A DNA stretch of 64,000 nt from Rhizobium sp. S152 (GTDB lineage: Bacteria; Pseudomonadota; Alphaproteobacteria; Rhizobiales; Rhizobiaceae). The notes beneath the pieces were generated by a model that made no database searches, was not told the origin of the DNA, and saw only the letters and a list, made by a program, of their open reading frames with translations. The stretch spans positions 62,001 to 126,000 of the forward strand of contig NZ_JAUDRZ010000030.1 of the NCBI RefSeq assembly GCF_030380735.1. The letters are read 5' to 3'. Positions 9,617-18,416 of the stretch are shown piece by piece. Each line of letters opens with the position of its first letter. The first letter of the stretch is position 1. The position numbers and the translations under genes are program-made.

Positions 9617-10485
9617 ATTTTCCTTTTTGTCGATTTTGCGGGAGAGCGCTTCCGCCGCCGCTCCGCGATCGCCACCGGCAGCGCCATCGCGAGGGCCATG
9701 GAGGCCGAGAGCGAACGGAAACCGGCGAAGTCAGCCTCCGCAACCTCGAACCAGCAGGTGGCGCGAGCGGCGAGAGGCGAGAAGGCCGAGTCGGTGATCG
9801 CGATCACAGGCACGCCGCGATCGGCCAGATGCTCGGCTTGGGTCAGGCTTTCCGCCGCATAGGGCGAAAAACTCGCCGCGATCGCCGCATCCGCGGGCGT
9901 GGCGAACTGCACCATCTCGGGATCGACCCCGTTGGGCGACGCCACGATCTGATGACGGATATTCAGCTTCGAGAAGGCGTAGCTCATATGGGCGCTGAGC
10001 GGATAGGAGCGCCGCTTGGCGATCAGATAGATCGTCTCTGCGCCGGCAAGGATATCGATTGCCTTGCTGAAGGTCTCGCTCTGTACCGTGGTTGCCAGCC
10101 GGTTCACGGATTGGCTGGCGGCGGAAAGAAAGCCGGAAAGCAGATTGGCATCCTCGTCGTCGCCGCTTGCCGCATCGAGTGTCACCAGCCTTTCTTCATA
10201 GGTGAGCGTCCGGTCCCGCAGGCGCTCGCGAAAAATGCTCTGCAGATCGGAGAAACCCTGATAGCCGAGATGATGCGCGAGCCGGACAAGGGTCGATGGC
10301 TGCACCTGCGACGCCGCCGCGATGCTCGCCGTCGTGCCGAAGGCAACCTCGTCGGGATTGGCGAGCGCAAAGGCGGCGACCTGCGCCAGCCGTTTCGGCA
10401 TGCTTGCCTTGCGCTCGATGATGGCGCTTCGCAGGCTCTCGAAGTCACGGGGAACGCGGGAATGCGCCTTGTCGTCAGAATCCAT
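9610..10485 (-). CDS. iolR: RpiR-family transcriptional regulator of inositol catabolism
   Basis: A 291-residue repressor-type protein of the MurR/RpiR family. An N-terminal helix-turn-helix (about residues 25-90; SIAAASQVQPSTLVRLAHHL, then FSDLQSIFRERL) is followed by a SIS sugar-phosphate isomerase-fold sensor domain (DILAGAETIYLIAKRRSYPL, AAIAASFSPYAAESL, VIAITDSAFSPLA). Its position directly upstream of iolCDEB, on the same strand, identifies it as IolR, which in Sinorhizobium responds to a phosphorylated intermediate made by IolC. The start MDSDDKAHS is chosen; an ATG 15 codons earlier (10530) would begin inside the region holding the operator-like site. Confidence 0.9.
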   Translation of the reverse strand: MDSDDKAHSRVPRDFESLRSAIIERKASMPKRLAQVAAFALANPDEVAFGTTASIAAASQVQPSTLVRLAHHLGYQGFSDLQSIFRERLRDRTLTYEERLVTLDAASGDDEDANLLSGFLSAASQSVNRLATTVQSETFSKAIDILAGAETIYLIAKRRSYPLSAHMSYAFSKLNIRHQIVASPNGVDPEMVQFATPADAAIAASFSPYAAESLTQAEHLADRGVPVIAITDSAFSPLAARATCWFEVAEADFAGFRSLSASMALAMALPVAIAERRRKRSPAKSTKRKME

Positions 10486-10503
10486 GTCTGCTTTCCGCAA
10501 AGT

Positions 10504-10517
10504 GAAACAAATATTCC
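10504..10517. promoter_or_regulatory. Candidate IolR operator at iolR promoter (one mismatch)
   Basis: GAAACAAATATTCC matches GGAA-N6-TTCC except for one base in the left half. Its right half, TATTCCA, is identical to those of the sites at 9603 and 10635. It is 19 bases before the chosen iolR start, which would suit autoregulation. Confidence 0.45.
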
Positions 10518-10634
10518 ATTTCGCGACCATAAGTGATTTCGGATCGCGGACCTAATTCTTTTTGTGACAGCGAACTGCCCGCGATATCAGTGGCTACGCA
10601 TACTTGTTGCCCTCATTGGCGCCCTTGCCAAAAC

Positions 10635-10648
10635 GGTCCAGATATTCC
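10635..10648. promoter_or_regulatory. Candidate IolR half-operator upstream of the Gfo/Idh/MocA gene
   Basis: GGTCCAGATATTCC has the right half TATTCCA shared with the other two sites, but only two bases of the left GGAA. It lies 30 bases before the start of the divergent dehydrogenase gene. Support is moderate because of the weak left half. Confidence 0.35.
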
Positions 10649-10677
10649 AAAAAATGAGCGGGAGATGGAGGAGTTCA

Positions 10678-11793
10678 ATGAAGCCACTGGGAGTAGGCCT
10701 CATCGGCACGGGCTACATGGGCAAATGCCATGCGCTCGCCTGGAACGCGGTAAAAGCCGTCTTTGGAGACGTTGCCCGTCCGCGCCTCGTGCATCTTGCA
10801 GAGGTCGACACGCAACTGGCAGCCGCGCGCGCCGCCGAATTCGGCTTCGATAAGGCGACCGGCGACTGGCGCACATTGATAGGCGATCCCGATGTCGACG
10901 TCGTCTCCGTGACGACGCCAAACCAGTTTCATCCCGAAATGGCCATCGCGGCGCTTCAGGCCGGCAAGCACGTCTGGTGCGAAAAGCCGATGGCGCCCGC
11001 CTATGCGGACGCCGAGCGCATGCTGGCCGCGGCCCGGTCGTCCGGATGCGTCGCTGCCCTGGGTTACAATTATATTCAGAACCCCGTTATGCAACATATC
11101 AGGACGCTGCTCGACGAGGGCGCCATCGGTGCGGTCAATCACATCCGCGTCGAGATGGACGAGGATTTCATGGCCGATCCGGAAGCTTTCTTCTATTGGA
11201 AGAGCGAGCGGGCGTCCGGTTATGGCGCGCTCGATGATTTCGCCGTGCACCCGCTGTCGCTTCTCTGGTATCTTTTCGGCCATGCCGAGACAGTCATTGC
11301 CGATATGACCAAGCCCTATGCCGACCGGCCGTTGCCGCAGGGTGTACGACGCACCGTCGAGAATCACGATGCAGCCAGTGTTCTGATGCGCCTCCAAGGC
11401 GGCATCTCCGCTGTTCTGATGGCAAACCGCGCCGCCTGGGGGCGCAAGGGGCGGATCGCATTGCAGATCTTCGGCTCGAAGGGCTCGATTCTCTACGACC
11501 AGGAGCGGATGAACGAATTCGATCTCTACCAGACTGATGGCCGCGCCACCGAGCAGGGCTTCCGCAAGGTGCTGGCTGCGCCGGCGCACCAGCCCTATGA
11601 CCGTTTCACCCCCGCGCCGGGCCATGGCCTCGGCTTCAACGATTTGAAGATCATCGAATGCCGCGAGCTCATGCGTGCGATTTCAGGCGAGCCTGCGTCG
11701 ATCGTGACATTCGAAGACGGTCTCAGGATAGAGAAGTCTGTTCACGCCATGGCAGAGTCGTTCCACGAGCGCCGCTGGATCGAGATCGGATAG
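10678..11793 (+). CDS. Gfo/Idh/MocA family oxidoreductase, probably inositol-related
   Basis: A 371-residue NAD(P)-dependent dehydrogenase of the inositol dehydrogenase/glucose-fructose oxidoreductase family. The N-terminal Rossmann fold shows GVGLIGTGYMGKCHALAW, TTPNQFHPEMAIAALQAGKH and the catalytic lysine motif CEKPMA (about residue 102); the C-terminal beta-sheet domain follows (GALDDFAVHPLSLLWYLFG). It is divergent from iolR and has an operator-like site upstream, so an inositol isomer (for instance scyllo-inositol) is a likely substrate, but this is inference. The start ATG 10678 follows GGAGATGGAGGAG; upstream in-frame codons are rejected. Confidence 0.85.
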   Translation: MKPLGVGLIGTGYMGKCHALAWNAVKAVFGDVARPRLVHLAEVDTQLAAARAAEFGFDKATGDWRTLIGDPDVDVVSVTTPNQFHPEMAIAALQAGKHVWCEKPMAPAYADAERMLAAARSSGCVAALGYNYIQNPVMQHIRTLLDEGAIGAVNHIRVEMDEDFMADPEAFFYWKSERASGYGALDDFAVHPLSLLWYLFGHAETVIADMTKPYADRPLPQGVRRTVENHDAASVLMRLQGGISAVLMANRAAWGRKGRIALQIFGSKGSILYDQERMNEFDLYQTDGRATEQGFRKVLAAPAHQPYDRFTPAPGHGLGFNDLKIIECRELMRAISGEPASIVTFEDGLRIEKSVHAMAESFHERRWIEIG

Positions 11794-11876
11794 GCCGATT
11801 CTCTTCCGGTTGACGGGGCAAGGGGCAGGGGGTAGGCCTTTGCCGGAACGCGCAATTATCGGGTGGGAGTAGCATC

Positions 11877-13100
11877 GTGACGGACAGATTGGTGATCATC
11901 GGCGCGGGACAGGCAGGCTTTGCATTGGCGGCCAAGCTCCGGGCGCTCAAGGATACGCGCCCGATCACCATCATTGGCGCCGAAAACGCCTTGCCCTACC
12001 AGCGCCCGCCGCTCACCAAGAAATACCTGCTGGGCGAGATGGCCTTCGATCGCCTGATGTTCCGCCCCGAGCAGTGGTACGCGGACAACGATGTGGACAT
12101 TCGCCTTTCCACCTGGGCCGAGCAGATCAAGCGCGAGAGCAGGCAGGTGATCCTTCAGGATGGTTCGGTTCTCGAATACGGCACGCTCGCGTTGACGACC
12201 GGCTCCACGCCGCGCGCCTTGCCGGCGGCGATCGGCGGCGATCTCGAGGGCGTCTATGTGGCGCGCGACAAGCGTGACGCGGATCTGCTTGCGGACGAGA
12301 TGCGCCCGGGCCGTCGTGTCCTTATCATCGGCGGCGGCTACATCGGCCTGGAAGCCGCGGCCGTTGCGCGCCATCGCGGCCTCGAAGTGACCGTGATCGA
12401 GATGGCCGACCGAATTCTGCAGCGCGTCGCCGCCAAAGAAACTGCCGACATCATGCGCGTCATCCACGAATCGCACGATGTCGTCATTCGCGAAAAAACC
12501 GGCCTGAAGCGCCTCGTCGGCAAGGATGGCCGCGTTTCGGCGGCCGCGCTCTCCGATGGCTCGACCATCGGGATCGATTTCGCCATCGTCGGCATCGGCG
12601 TGGTGCCGAACGACCAGTTGGCCAAGGAAGCGGGCCTCGAGGTCGCCAACGGTATTGTCGTCGACGAATTCGCCCGTTCGTCCGATCCCTCCATTTATGC
12701 CGCCGGCGATTGCGCCGTGCAACCCTGGGAAGGCGGCCAGATCCGTCTCGAATCGGTCCAGAACGCCGTCGATCAGGCCGAAGCCATCGCCGCGATCATC
12801 GCCGGCGGCACATCTCCCTATGAGCCGAAACCGTGGTTCTGGTCCGATCAGTATGATGTGAAGCTGCAGATCGCCGGCTTCAATCTCGGCTACGACGAGA
12901 CGCTTCTGCGGCCCGGCTCCCGTGAAGGCGCGCACTCGGTCTGGTACTTCCGCAAGGGCGTTTTCATCGCCGTCGACGCCATCAATGACGCCAAGGCTTA
13001 CGTCGCCGGCAAGAAGATGCTGGAAATGGGCATCAACCCCGACAAGTCGATCCTTGCCGACGGATCGGCGGATCTGAAGCAATTGCTGGCCCAGAGCTGA
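11877..13100 (+). CDS. NAD(P)/FAD-dependent ferredoxin reductase-type oxidoreductase
   Basis: A 407-residue flavoprotein of the class that reduces ferredoxins or rubredoxins for dioxygenases and cytochrome P450s. The FAD-binding motif is at the N-terminus (IIGAGQAGFALAAKLR), followed by PYQRPPLTKKYL, ALTTGSTPRALP, a second Rossmann motif for NAD(P)H (LIIGGGYIGLEAAAVARHRG, then a glutamate, VIEMA) and the second FAD motif IYAAGDCAV. The C-terminal reductase domain includes PWFWSDQYDVKLQIAG. The start is GTG at 11877. No ferredoxin or oxygenase gene is next to it, so the electron acceptor is unknown. Confidence 0.88.
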   Translation: MTDRLVIIGAGQAGFALAAKLRALKDTRPITIIGAENALPYQRPPLTKKYLLGEMAFDRLMFRPEQWYADNDVDIRLSTWAEQIKRESRQVILQDGSVLEYGTLALTTGSTPRALPAAIGGDLEGVYVARDKRDADLLADEMRPGRRVLIIGGGYIGLEAAAVARHRGLEVTVIEMADRILQRVAAKETADIMRVIHESHDVVIREKTGLKRLVGKDGRVSAAALSDGSTIGIDFAIVGIGVVPNDQLAKEAGLEVANGIVVDEFARSSDPSIYAAGDCAVQPWEGGQIRLESVQNAVDQAEAIAAIIAGGTSPYEPKPWFWSDQYDVKLQIAGFNLGYDETLLRPGSREGAHSVWYFRKGVFIAVDAINDAKAYVAGKKMLEMGINPDKSILADGSADLKQLLAQS

Positions 13101-13175
13101 GCCGGCTTTTCTTGGCGGACAAAGCGGAAAAACCGCTTGCGTCCCCCAGCGAATGACTCTATCAGGCTCTCGACC

Positions 13176-13265
13176 GGAGAGGTGGCCGAGTGGTCGAAGG
13201 CGCTCCCCTGCTAAGGGAGTATACCCGGAAGGGTATCGTGGGTTCGAATCCCATCTTCTCCGCCA
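13176..13265 (+). tRNA. tRNA-Ser (anticodon GCU)
   Basis: A class II tRNA of 90 bases. The acceptor stem GGAGAGG pairs with CTTCTCC (one G-T pair), and the discriminator G and CCA end are encoded. The D-arm is GTGGCCGAGTGGTCGAAGGC, the anticodon arm CTCCCCTGCTAAGGGAG places GCT in the loop, a variable arm (ATACCCGGAAGGGTAT) forms a stem, and the T-arm is GTGGGTTCGAATCCCAT. It reads AGC and AGU serine codons. Confidence 0.97.
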
Positions 13266-13976
13266 TTTTCCCGAAATTCCTGCAGTACGTTCCGGTTTCG
13301 CCCGGACCAATCCGGTTCGCTGTGGCGATTGCCGATCTCGGGAAACCTGACGCACCCTTATCCTGCCAGACGCCGCGCTTGCTCGCTGTCATCAATCGCA
13401 CGGGATAGGATTTTCTCTATATATAAGGTGCGCGGTCCGGCATCGCCACGCTCGGGGATTCTCTCCGCTAAGCTCTCTCTCCGATTTCGGGCGGCGAGCC
13501 CCTGGAAATCTCATCGCCAGAATCACCGACAGAATCATCGGCAGGTCATCAACCTGATTCTTCCTTGGTCGCCGTGCTTCGCCTGGGGCGGTCGTGCGCG
13601 ACACCGGCACGTGTCCAGCTGGAAAAGCGCCGAATCCGGCGTAAAACGGGTGCCAATGTGGCACATGCGCTTATAGTGCTTGCGCGGTCGCCTCTCCGAA
13701 AGGTCCGTAAATTCAGGGGTTTCTTAAGAAAGTATAAAGAAATCGGCAGGCCGCTCGCCGCATTTGTGGCCTTTCAGCAACAGGGCATGGGGAAGGCTGT
13801 CGCAAATCCATCAAACAGGTCAGTTGGTGATTGCGTGACGGGCCGCGTCTTGTATTTTCAACCTCGGAAGCAAGGGCGGTTGATCGTCCGACTTCTTCAA
13901 ACACGGGGATGGGGCAGGGAACGCTGCCTAACGGCGAAAAACCCAGACCCGATCGAAACTTGAATTGGAGGTCAAT
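13266..13976. other. Long intergenic region between tRNA-Ser and the porin gene
   Basis: 711 bases without a supported gene. The open frames present have no ribosome sites and arginine-rich, low-similarity translations. The 5' part holds the tRNA 3' flank; the 3' part should hold the porin promoter and leader (SD at 13966-13970). An imperfect tandem of about 12 bases (ATCGCCAGAATC, ACCGACAGAATC, ATCGGCAGGTCATC) lies at about 13510-13550, and a short inverted repeat GTGCCA-ATG-TGGCAC at 13650-13664. A regulatory RNA cannot be excluded. Confidence 0.5.
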
Positions 13977-15065
13977 ATGAACATCAAGAGCCTTCTTCTC
14001 GGCTCCGCTGCTGCTCTCGCAGTAGTTTCCGGTGCTCAGGCTGCTGACGCTATCGTTGCTGCCGAGCCGGAACCGGTCGAATACGTTCGCGTTTGCGACG
14101 CATACGGCACTGGCTACTTCTACATCCCGGGCACGGAAACCTGCCTGAAGATCGAAGGTTACGTTCGTTTCCAGGTTGACGCTGCTCCGGATGCTTCCGG
14201 CTCGTCTGACTGGAACGCATTCACCCGCGGTCAGGTTCAGTTCACGGCTAAGAGCGACACCGAGTACGGCCCGCTCACCGGCGTGATCGTTCTGCAGGCG
14301 AACGCAAACAACGCCTCCGAACAGGGCACGATCCTTGACTCGGCTTACATCGACATCGCCGGCTTCCGCGCTGGTCTGTTCTACAGCTGGTGGGACGACG
14401 GCCTCTCTGGCGAAACCGACTCGCTCGCTTCTGGCGCAACGCTGCATAACTCCATTCGTTACCAGTATGAGTCTGGCGACTTCTACGCCGGTATCTCGGT
14501 TGACGAACTGGAAGACTCCATCCACGGCACGATCTTGAACGATCCGGACGGCATTCCCGCTTCCGGCGACGAGTTCACCACGGGTCTCGGCGAAAGCCGG
14601 AACAACGTTGGTATCGCTGCTGGCATCGGCGGCAAGGTCGGCGCGTTCAGCTACCAGGTCATCGGCGGCTACGACACCGACACCGAAGAAGGCGCTATCC
14701 GCGCTATGGGCACTGTTGCAATCGGCCCGGGCACCCTCGGCCTCGCAGCAGCTTGGGCTTCTGGCCCGAACGCCTACTACGAAGAGTCCGAGTGGACGAT
14801 CGCTGCTGAATACGCTGTCCAGGCAACTGACAAGCTGAAGATCACTCCGGCTGTTCAGTACTTCGACAACGTTCGCAACGGTGGCTATGTTGGTACTGTT
14901 ACCGACACGACCGACTTCAGCAGCGACGACGCTTGGAAGGTTGGTCTGACGGTTGACTACCAGATCGTAGAAAACTTCTACGCCAAGGCAACTGTTGACT
15001 ACACCGACGTTGACGGTGGCGATGACGTGACCAAGGGCTTCTTCCGCCTGCAGCGCGCATTCTAA
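13977..15065 (+). CDS. ropA: Major outer-membrane porin (RopA/Omp2b type)
   Basis: A 362-residue general porin of the alphaproteobacterial Omp2/RopA family. The N-terminal signal peptide is MNIKSLLLGSAAALAVVSGA with cleavage after AQA. The mature part has the family's conserved opening, YVRVCDAYGTGYFYIPGTETC (Cys pair) then LKIEGYVRFQV, many alternating amphipathic beta strands, and ends in an aromatic residue (GFFRLQRAF) for outer-membrane insertion. Codons are strongly biased (GCT, GTT, CGC, AAC), as expected for a very highly expressed gene. ATG 13977 has GGAGG 6 bases upstream; a TTG at 13965 is only the edge of that ribosome site. Confidence 0.93.
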   Translation: MNIKSLLLGSAAALAVVSGAQAADAIVAAEPEPVEYVRVCDAYGTGYFYIPGTETCLKIEGYVRFQVDAAPDASGSSDWNAFTRGQVQFTAKSDTEYGPLTGVIVLQANANNASEQGTILDSAYIDIAGFRAGLFYSWWDDGLSGETDSLASGATLHNSIRYQYESGDFYAGISVDELEDSIHGTILNDPDGIPASGDEFTTGLGESRNNVGIAAGIGGKVGAFSYQVIGGYDTDTEEGAIRAMGTVAIGPGTLGLAAAWASGPNAYYEESEWTIAAEYAVQATDKLKITPAVQYFDNVRNGGYVGTVTDTTDFSSDDAWKVGLTVDYQIVENFYAKATVDYTDVDGGDDVTKGFFRLQRAF

Positions 15066-15091
15066 TCTGATCTGACTTAGGTCAATCAGGA

Positions 15092-15119
15092 AAGCCCGGC
15101 TCTCGAGCCGGGCTTTTTG
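15092..15119 (+). terminator. Intrinsic terminator of the porin gene
   Basis: AAGCCCGGCTC pairs with GAGCCGGGCTT around a minimal centre, followed by TTTTTG. It lies 27 bases after the porin stop codon, a textbook intrinsic terminator for a high-expression monocistronic gene. Confidence 0.9.
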
Positions 15120-15168
15120 TTGTCTGGAGATGAATGATCGCGCGGCTCGGCCAGGGCACACGGCCAAA

Positions 15169-16062
15169 CTAGATCGTCGCGATGAACGCTCTGATCGCGC
15201 CGAGAATGGGCTCCAGATGCAGCAGCGGTGCGTGTCCCTGGCCGCCGGCCACGATTTGGGACAATCCCGGATGCTCGGTTTCCATCCTTCGGATGGTCGT
15301 TTCGGAGATGAGATCGGAATTCTCGCCCTTCACGAGCATGAGCGGAATTTCGGCCAGTCTGGCATATTGCGGCCAGAGGTCGGGCAGCGGCCGTGCGAAG
15401 TCGATGTTCCGCAGTTGCGCCGCGATCGCAGGATCGAAGTCGGGAAGAAGCATGCCGTCCACATCGCGGAAGATCGCCTCGGCCATCTCGCGCCAATCAT
15501 CGTCTGACAAAGCTGGAAATTCCGAGAGATGGCGCATCTTCAGCGCAATCACCGCCTCGCGCCAGTTCGCCGGCGCCTCGGCGGTGTTCAAATAATCCCT
15601 TATTCGCATAAGCCCCTTGGGTTCCAGCTCCGGTCCTATGTCGTTGAGGATGGCCGCAACAAGGAACTCGGGCGCCCGTTCGGCCAGAAGATGCACAATG
15701 AGCCCGCCGCGCGAGGTCCCGATGAAGATCGCTCTGTCGATCCCGAGATGTCGGCACGCTGCAACGACATCACCAGCCTCGACGGCGAGGTTGTAGTTCT
15801 GAGATTCTCTGTCCCAATCCGACAGCCCGCGGCCGCGATAGTCGATGCTCACGACCCGATGCGGCGTAACGGTTTGCCGTGAAAGCGCTATTGCAAGCGG
15901 ATGAAAGTCGCGGCAGTTTCTGGTCAACCCCGGCAGGCAGACGATCGCCGGCCTTCCAGCGGTAGCGGTCGGCTCCGGATCATAGTCGCGCGCATGAAGC
16001 GTCAGCCCGTCGTCCGAGGCATAATGGACATCGCGAAAAACTGGCTTCTCCGGTGCGGTCAC
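15169..16062 (-). CDS. Alpha/beta hydrolase
   Basis: A 297-residue alpha/beta-hydrolase fold enzyme. The oxyanion and nucleophile regions are visible: PAIVCLPGLTRNCRDF, VVSIDYRGRGLSDWD, then the nucleophile elbow AIFIGTSRGGLIVHLLA with Ser as nucleophile. The acid is likely in LMLVKGENSDLIS and the histidine in VAGGQGHAPLLH near the C-terminus. The substrate is unknown. GTG at 16060-16062 is preferred because AGGAAAG lies 7 bases upstream; the frame is open to a TTG at 16116, which overlaps nothing but has no ribosome site. It follows the transglycosylase gene on the same strand. Confidence 0.82.
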   Translation of the reverse strand: MTAPEKPVFRDVHYASDDGLTLHARDYDPEPTATAGRPAIVCLPGLTRNCRDFHPLAIALSRQTVTPHRVVSIDYRGRGLSDWDRESQNYNLAVEAGDVVAACRHLGIDRAIFIGTSRGGLIVHLLAERAPEFLVAAILNDIGPELEPKGLMRIRDYLNTAEAPANWREAVIALKMRHLSEFPALSDDDWREMAEAIFRDVDGMLLPDFDPAIAAQLRNIDFARPLPDLWPQYARLAEIPLMLVKGENSDLISETTIRRMETEHPGLSQIVAGGQGHAPLLHLEPILGAIRAFIATI

Positions 16063-16122
16063 GGTGCTTTCCTGATCGACATCGGTAGAGAGTAGCTTCT
16101 CATGCCGCCGTGGCAACCGGGA

Positions 16123-18198
16123 TCAGGAAGCCGAGCGGCCGCCGATCAGGTCGCGTTCGATATCGGTCGGCTGTCCGAGCCGCGCCTTGTAGACCTCGTA
16201 GTTCTCCATCACGCGCTGCACATAGTTGCGCGTCTCGGGGAAGGGAATGCGTTCGATCCAATCGACGATCGCGTCGGCCGATTGTCCGCGCGGGTCGCCA
16301 TAGCGGCCGATCCATTCCGGAACGCGCTTCGGCCCGGCATTGTAGGCGATGAAGGTCATGATGTAGGAGCCGCCGAACGCGTCGATCTGCTCGCCGAGAT
16401 AATGCGCGCCGAGGGTTGCGTTATAGCCGGCATCTGCCGTCAGCTTGTCGGCGGAATAGGCGATGTTATGTCGCTTGGCGACAGCCTTGGCAGTGCCCGG
16501 GAGGATCTGCAGCAGGCCACGCGCATCCGCGACCGAGATCGCGGTCGGGTTGAATGCGCTCTCCTGCCGCGCGATGGCATAGGCCAGAGCCTTGCCGGAA
16601 CCGGAAATATTGGCGCTGGTCGGTATCACGCCGAGCGGGAAGGCCAGCGCCGCGACATCGATACCGCGCGAATAAGCGATCTTGCCGACCTGCAGAGAGA
16701 GATGGTGGTTGCCGGATCGTTCCGCCTGGGCGCTGAGGATCGCGAGTTCCCCCGGGCTCTGCATCTGGTCGGCGAGCGAGAGATAGAGGCTGTTGGCTCG
16801 CCAACCATGGCCGGCCGATTCCAGCCGGGCGATTGCCTGCACAGCCTCGCGCGCCTGATAGCGCTCGCGATCGGCATAAGCCGGCGATGGATAGCTGACA
16901 TTGAGCGTCTTGCGCCCAAGCTTTTCGCCGGCAAGCTGGCCGTAGAAGGTCGTCGGATAGCCCGCCGCCTTCGCATAGAACTCGCTCGCCTTGCCCGGTC
17001 CGCCGGCCTCGGCCGCGCGACCGATCCAGTACCACGCACGCGAAACGGAGATCGGCCCGTTCGAGACGTCGAGGATCTTGCGGAAATGCGCTTCCGCGGT
17101 CTTCGGATCCTGCAATCCGCGCAACGCGTACCAGCCGGCATGGAATTCCGCTTCGACGATATCGGTCGGCGAGCTCGCGGCGTGGTTGGCAACGATCCGA
17201 TAAGCCGCCTTGAATTGCCCCTGGTCGACAAGCCCGCGGCTGATGATCCGCTGCTCGTTCCACCACTCTCCTGAGTTCACCAGTTCGTCGCGGTCGCGCG
17301 GCATCCTCTGCAGCAGCGCGCCGGCCTCAGCGTATTTGTCCTGCTTGCGCAGATATTCGATGCGGGCAAAAAGGTAGCCGGGATCGCTGCCCCATTTGCC
17401 GTCGACGGCTGCCAGCAGCTGCCCGGCGTTGGACGCCTTGGTCGCAACGGCGTTCCAGGCATTGTAGAGCGATTGCGCCTGTCCCATGTCGCCGAAACGC
17501 TTGGCCTGCGCCGTGCGGTTCCGGTACATCAGATATTCCATCCGCGCCTTGTGGTCGCTTACCGCGAGCAAGCCGGCGAACTCGGCGAGTATCTTGTCCT
17601 CCGTGGCCTTGTCCAGCACCTCGCCGCGCCAGACCTTCCGAATGTATTTCGCTGCCTGCGCCTGCTTGCCTGTGGCCACCAGCGCGCGCGACAGAATCAT
17701 GGCTCCGTTCGTCGTTTCAGGAGCCGTATCGCCGAACGCTGCAAGCACGGATGCCGGAGCCGGGTTTTCATCATAGAGCGCCCGCTCTGAATAGCTGCGC
17801 AGCCTGGCAAGCCCCGGCCAGCCCTGCAATTCCTGGGCGGCGGTCGCGATCTCGGCCGATGGCACGCCCTTCTGTCCGGAAGAGGCGATGGCCCAGGTAA
17901 GAATGTGGCGATCGAGCGTGCCCGCGCGCATGCTGTCTCGCACCGAGATCGCGCGCATCGGATCCCTGGCGGACAGCGCATCGAGCCCGGCCTTGAGGTC
18001 GGAATTCACAGGCGCGATGGCCTGGCTGCGCGGAATGGCGCCTGTCATCATCGATTCGGGAACGGAGGTCTGCGGCACGAAGCCGAGCGGCTTCACATCG
18101 GGTGTCGGAACGCCTGATGCCGGCAGCGGCGACGCGATGCTGCCCCACGCGACGACCGTCAGGCCGAGGGCGGACAGGGTCAAAGCTGCTCTCTTCAT
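16123..18198 (-). CDS. Soluble lytic murein transglycosylase (Slt family)
   Basis: A 691-residue periplasmic enzyme that cleaves peptidoglycan with formation of 1,6-anhydro ends. It begins with a signal peptide (MKRAALTLSALGLTVVAWGS). A long superhelical array of alpha-helical repeats fills about residues 60-500 (TPR-like pairs such as YLFARIEYLRKQDKYAEAGA). The C-terminal catalytic domain has the SLT signature: IARQESAFNPTAIS with the catalytic glutamate, ARGLLQILPGTAK, NATLGAHYLGEQI and IAYNAGPKRVPEW. The length is close to Slt70. ATG 18196-18198 is chosen; an ATG five codons upstream is possible. It is divergent from dapA. Confidence 0.92.
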   Translation of the reverse strand: MKRAALTLSALGLTVVAWGSIASPLPASGVPTPDVKPLGFVPQTSVPESMMTGAIPRSQAIAPVNSDLKAGLDALSARDPMRAISVRDSMRAGTLDRHILTWAIASSGQKGVPSAEIATAAQELQGWPGLARLRSYSERALYDENPAPASVLAAFGDTAPETTNGAMILSRALVATGKQAQAAKYIRKVWRGEVLDKATEDKILAEFAGLLAVSDHKARMEYLMYRNRTAQAKRFGDMGQAQSLYNAWNAVATKASNAGQLLAAVDGKWGSDPGYLFARIEYLRKQDKYAEAGALLQRMPRDRDELVNSGEWWNEQRIISRGLVDQGQFKAAYRIVANHAASSPTDIVEAEFHAGWYALRGLQDPKTAEAHFRKILDVSNGPISVSRAWYWIGRAAEAGGPGKASEFYAKAAGYPTTFYGQLAGEKLGRKTLNVSYPSPAYADRERYQAREAVQAIARLESAGHGWRANSLYLSLADQMQSPGELAILSAQAERSGNHHLSLQVGKIAYSRGIDVAALAFPLGVIPTSANISGSGKALAYAIARQESAFNPTAISVADARGLLQILPGTAKAVAKRHNIAYSADKLTADAGYNATLGAHYLGEQIDAFGGSYIMTFIAYNAGPKRVPEWIGRYGDPRGQSADAIVDWIERIPFPETRNYVQRVMENYEVYKARLGQPTDIERDLIGGRSAS

Positions 18199-18416
18199 CA
18201 GGGACTCTCGCACTGGAAATAAACGCCCCTCAATCTGGCGATATCCACCTTAACGAAACCTTACCATATCAGGTAAACTTCGTTCACATTTGCTATCGGA
18301 TTTTGCCCTAAACCGATCTCTGCGCGCTTGTCGCGGCGTTTTCGCCGCTCTATGGTGCGCAACTCATATTCAAGGAATGCGGCCGAAGCATGGATTGCGG
18401 TCGTAAGGAGTTCTGC

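Noticed and set aside
11856..13355. 499-codon open frame on the minus strand
   Set aside because: It runs through the FAD oxidoreductase and the tRNA-Ser on the other strand; the tRNA overlap alone makes it implausible.
13650..13676. Possible sigma-54 promoter (TGGCAC followed by GC-rich spacer)
   Set aside because: The -24 half TGGCAC is present, but the -12 GC at the required spacing is absent; only a short inverted repeat remains.
13176..13976. Possible integration site of a mobile element at tRNA-Ser
   Set aside because: No integrase, no duplicated 3' tRNA end and no compositional shift are seen downstream; only the porin follows.
13713..15167. 484-codon open frame on the minus strand
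   Set aside because: It mirrors the porin gene, whose strong codon bias leaves the opposite strand open; no protein family signal.
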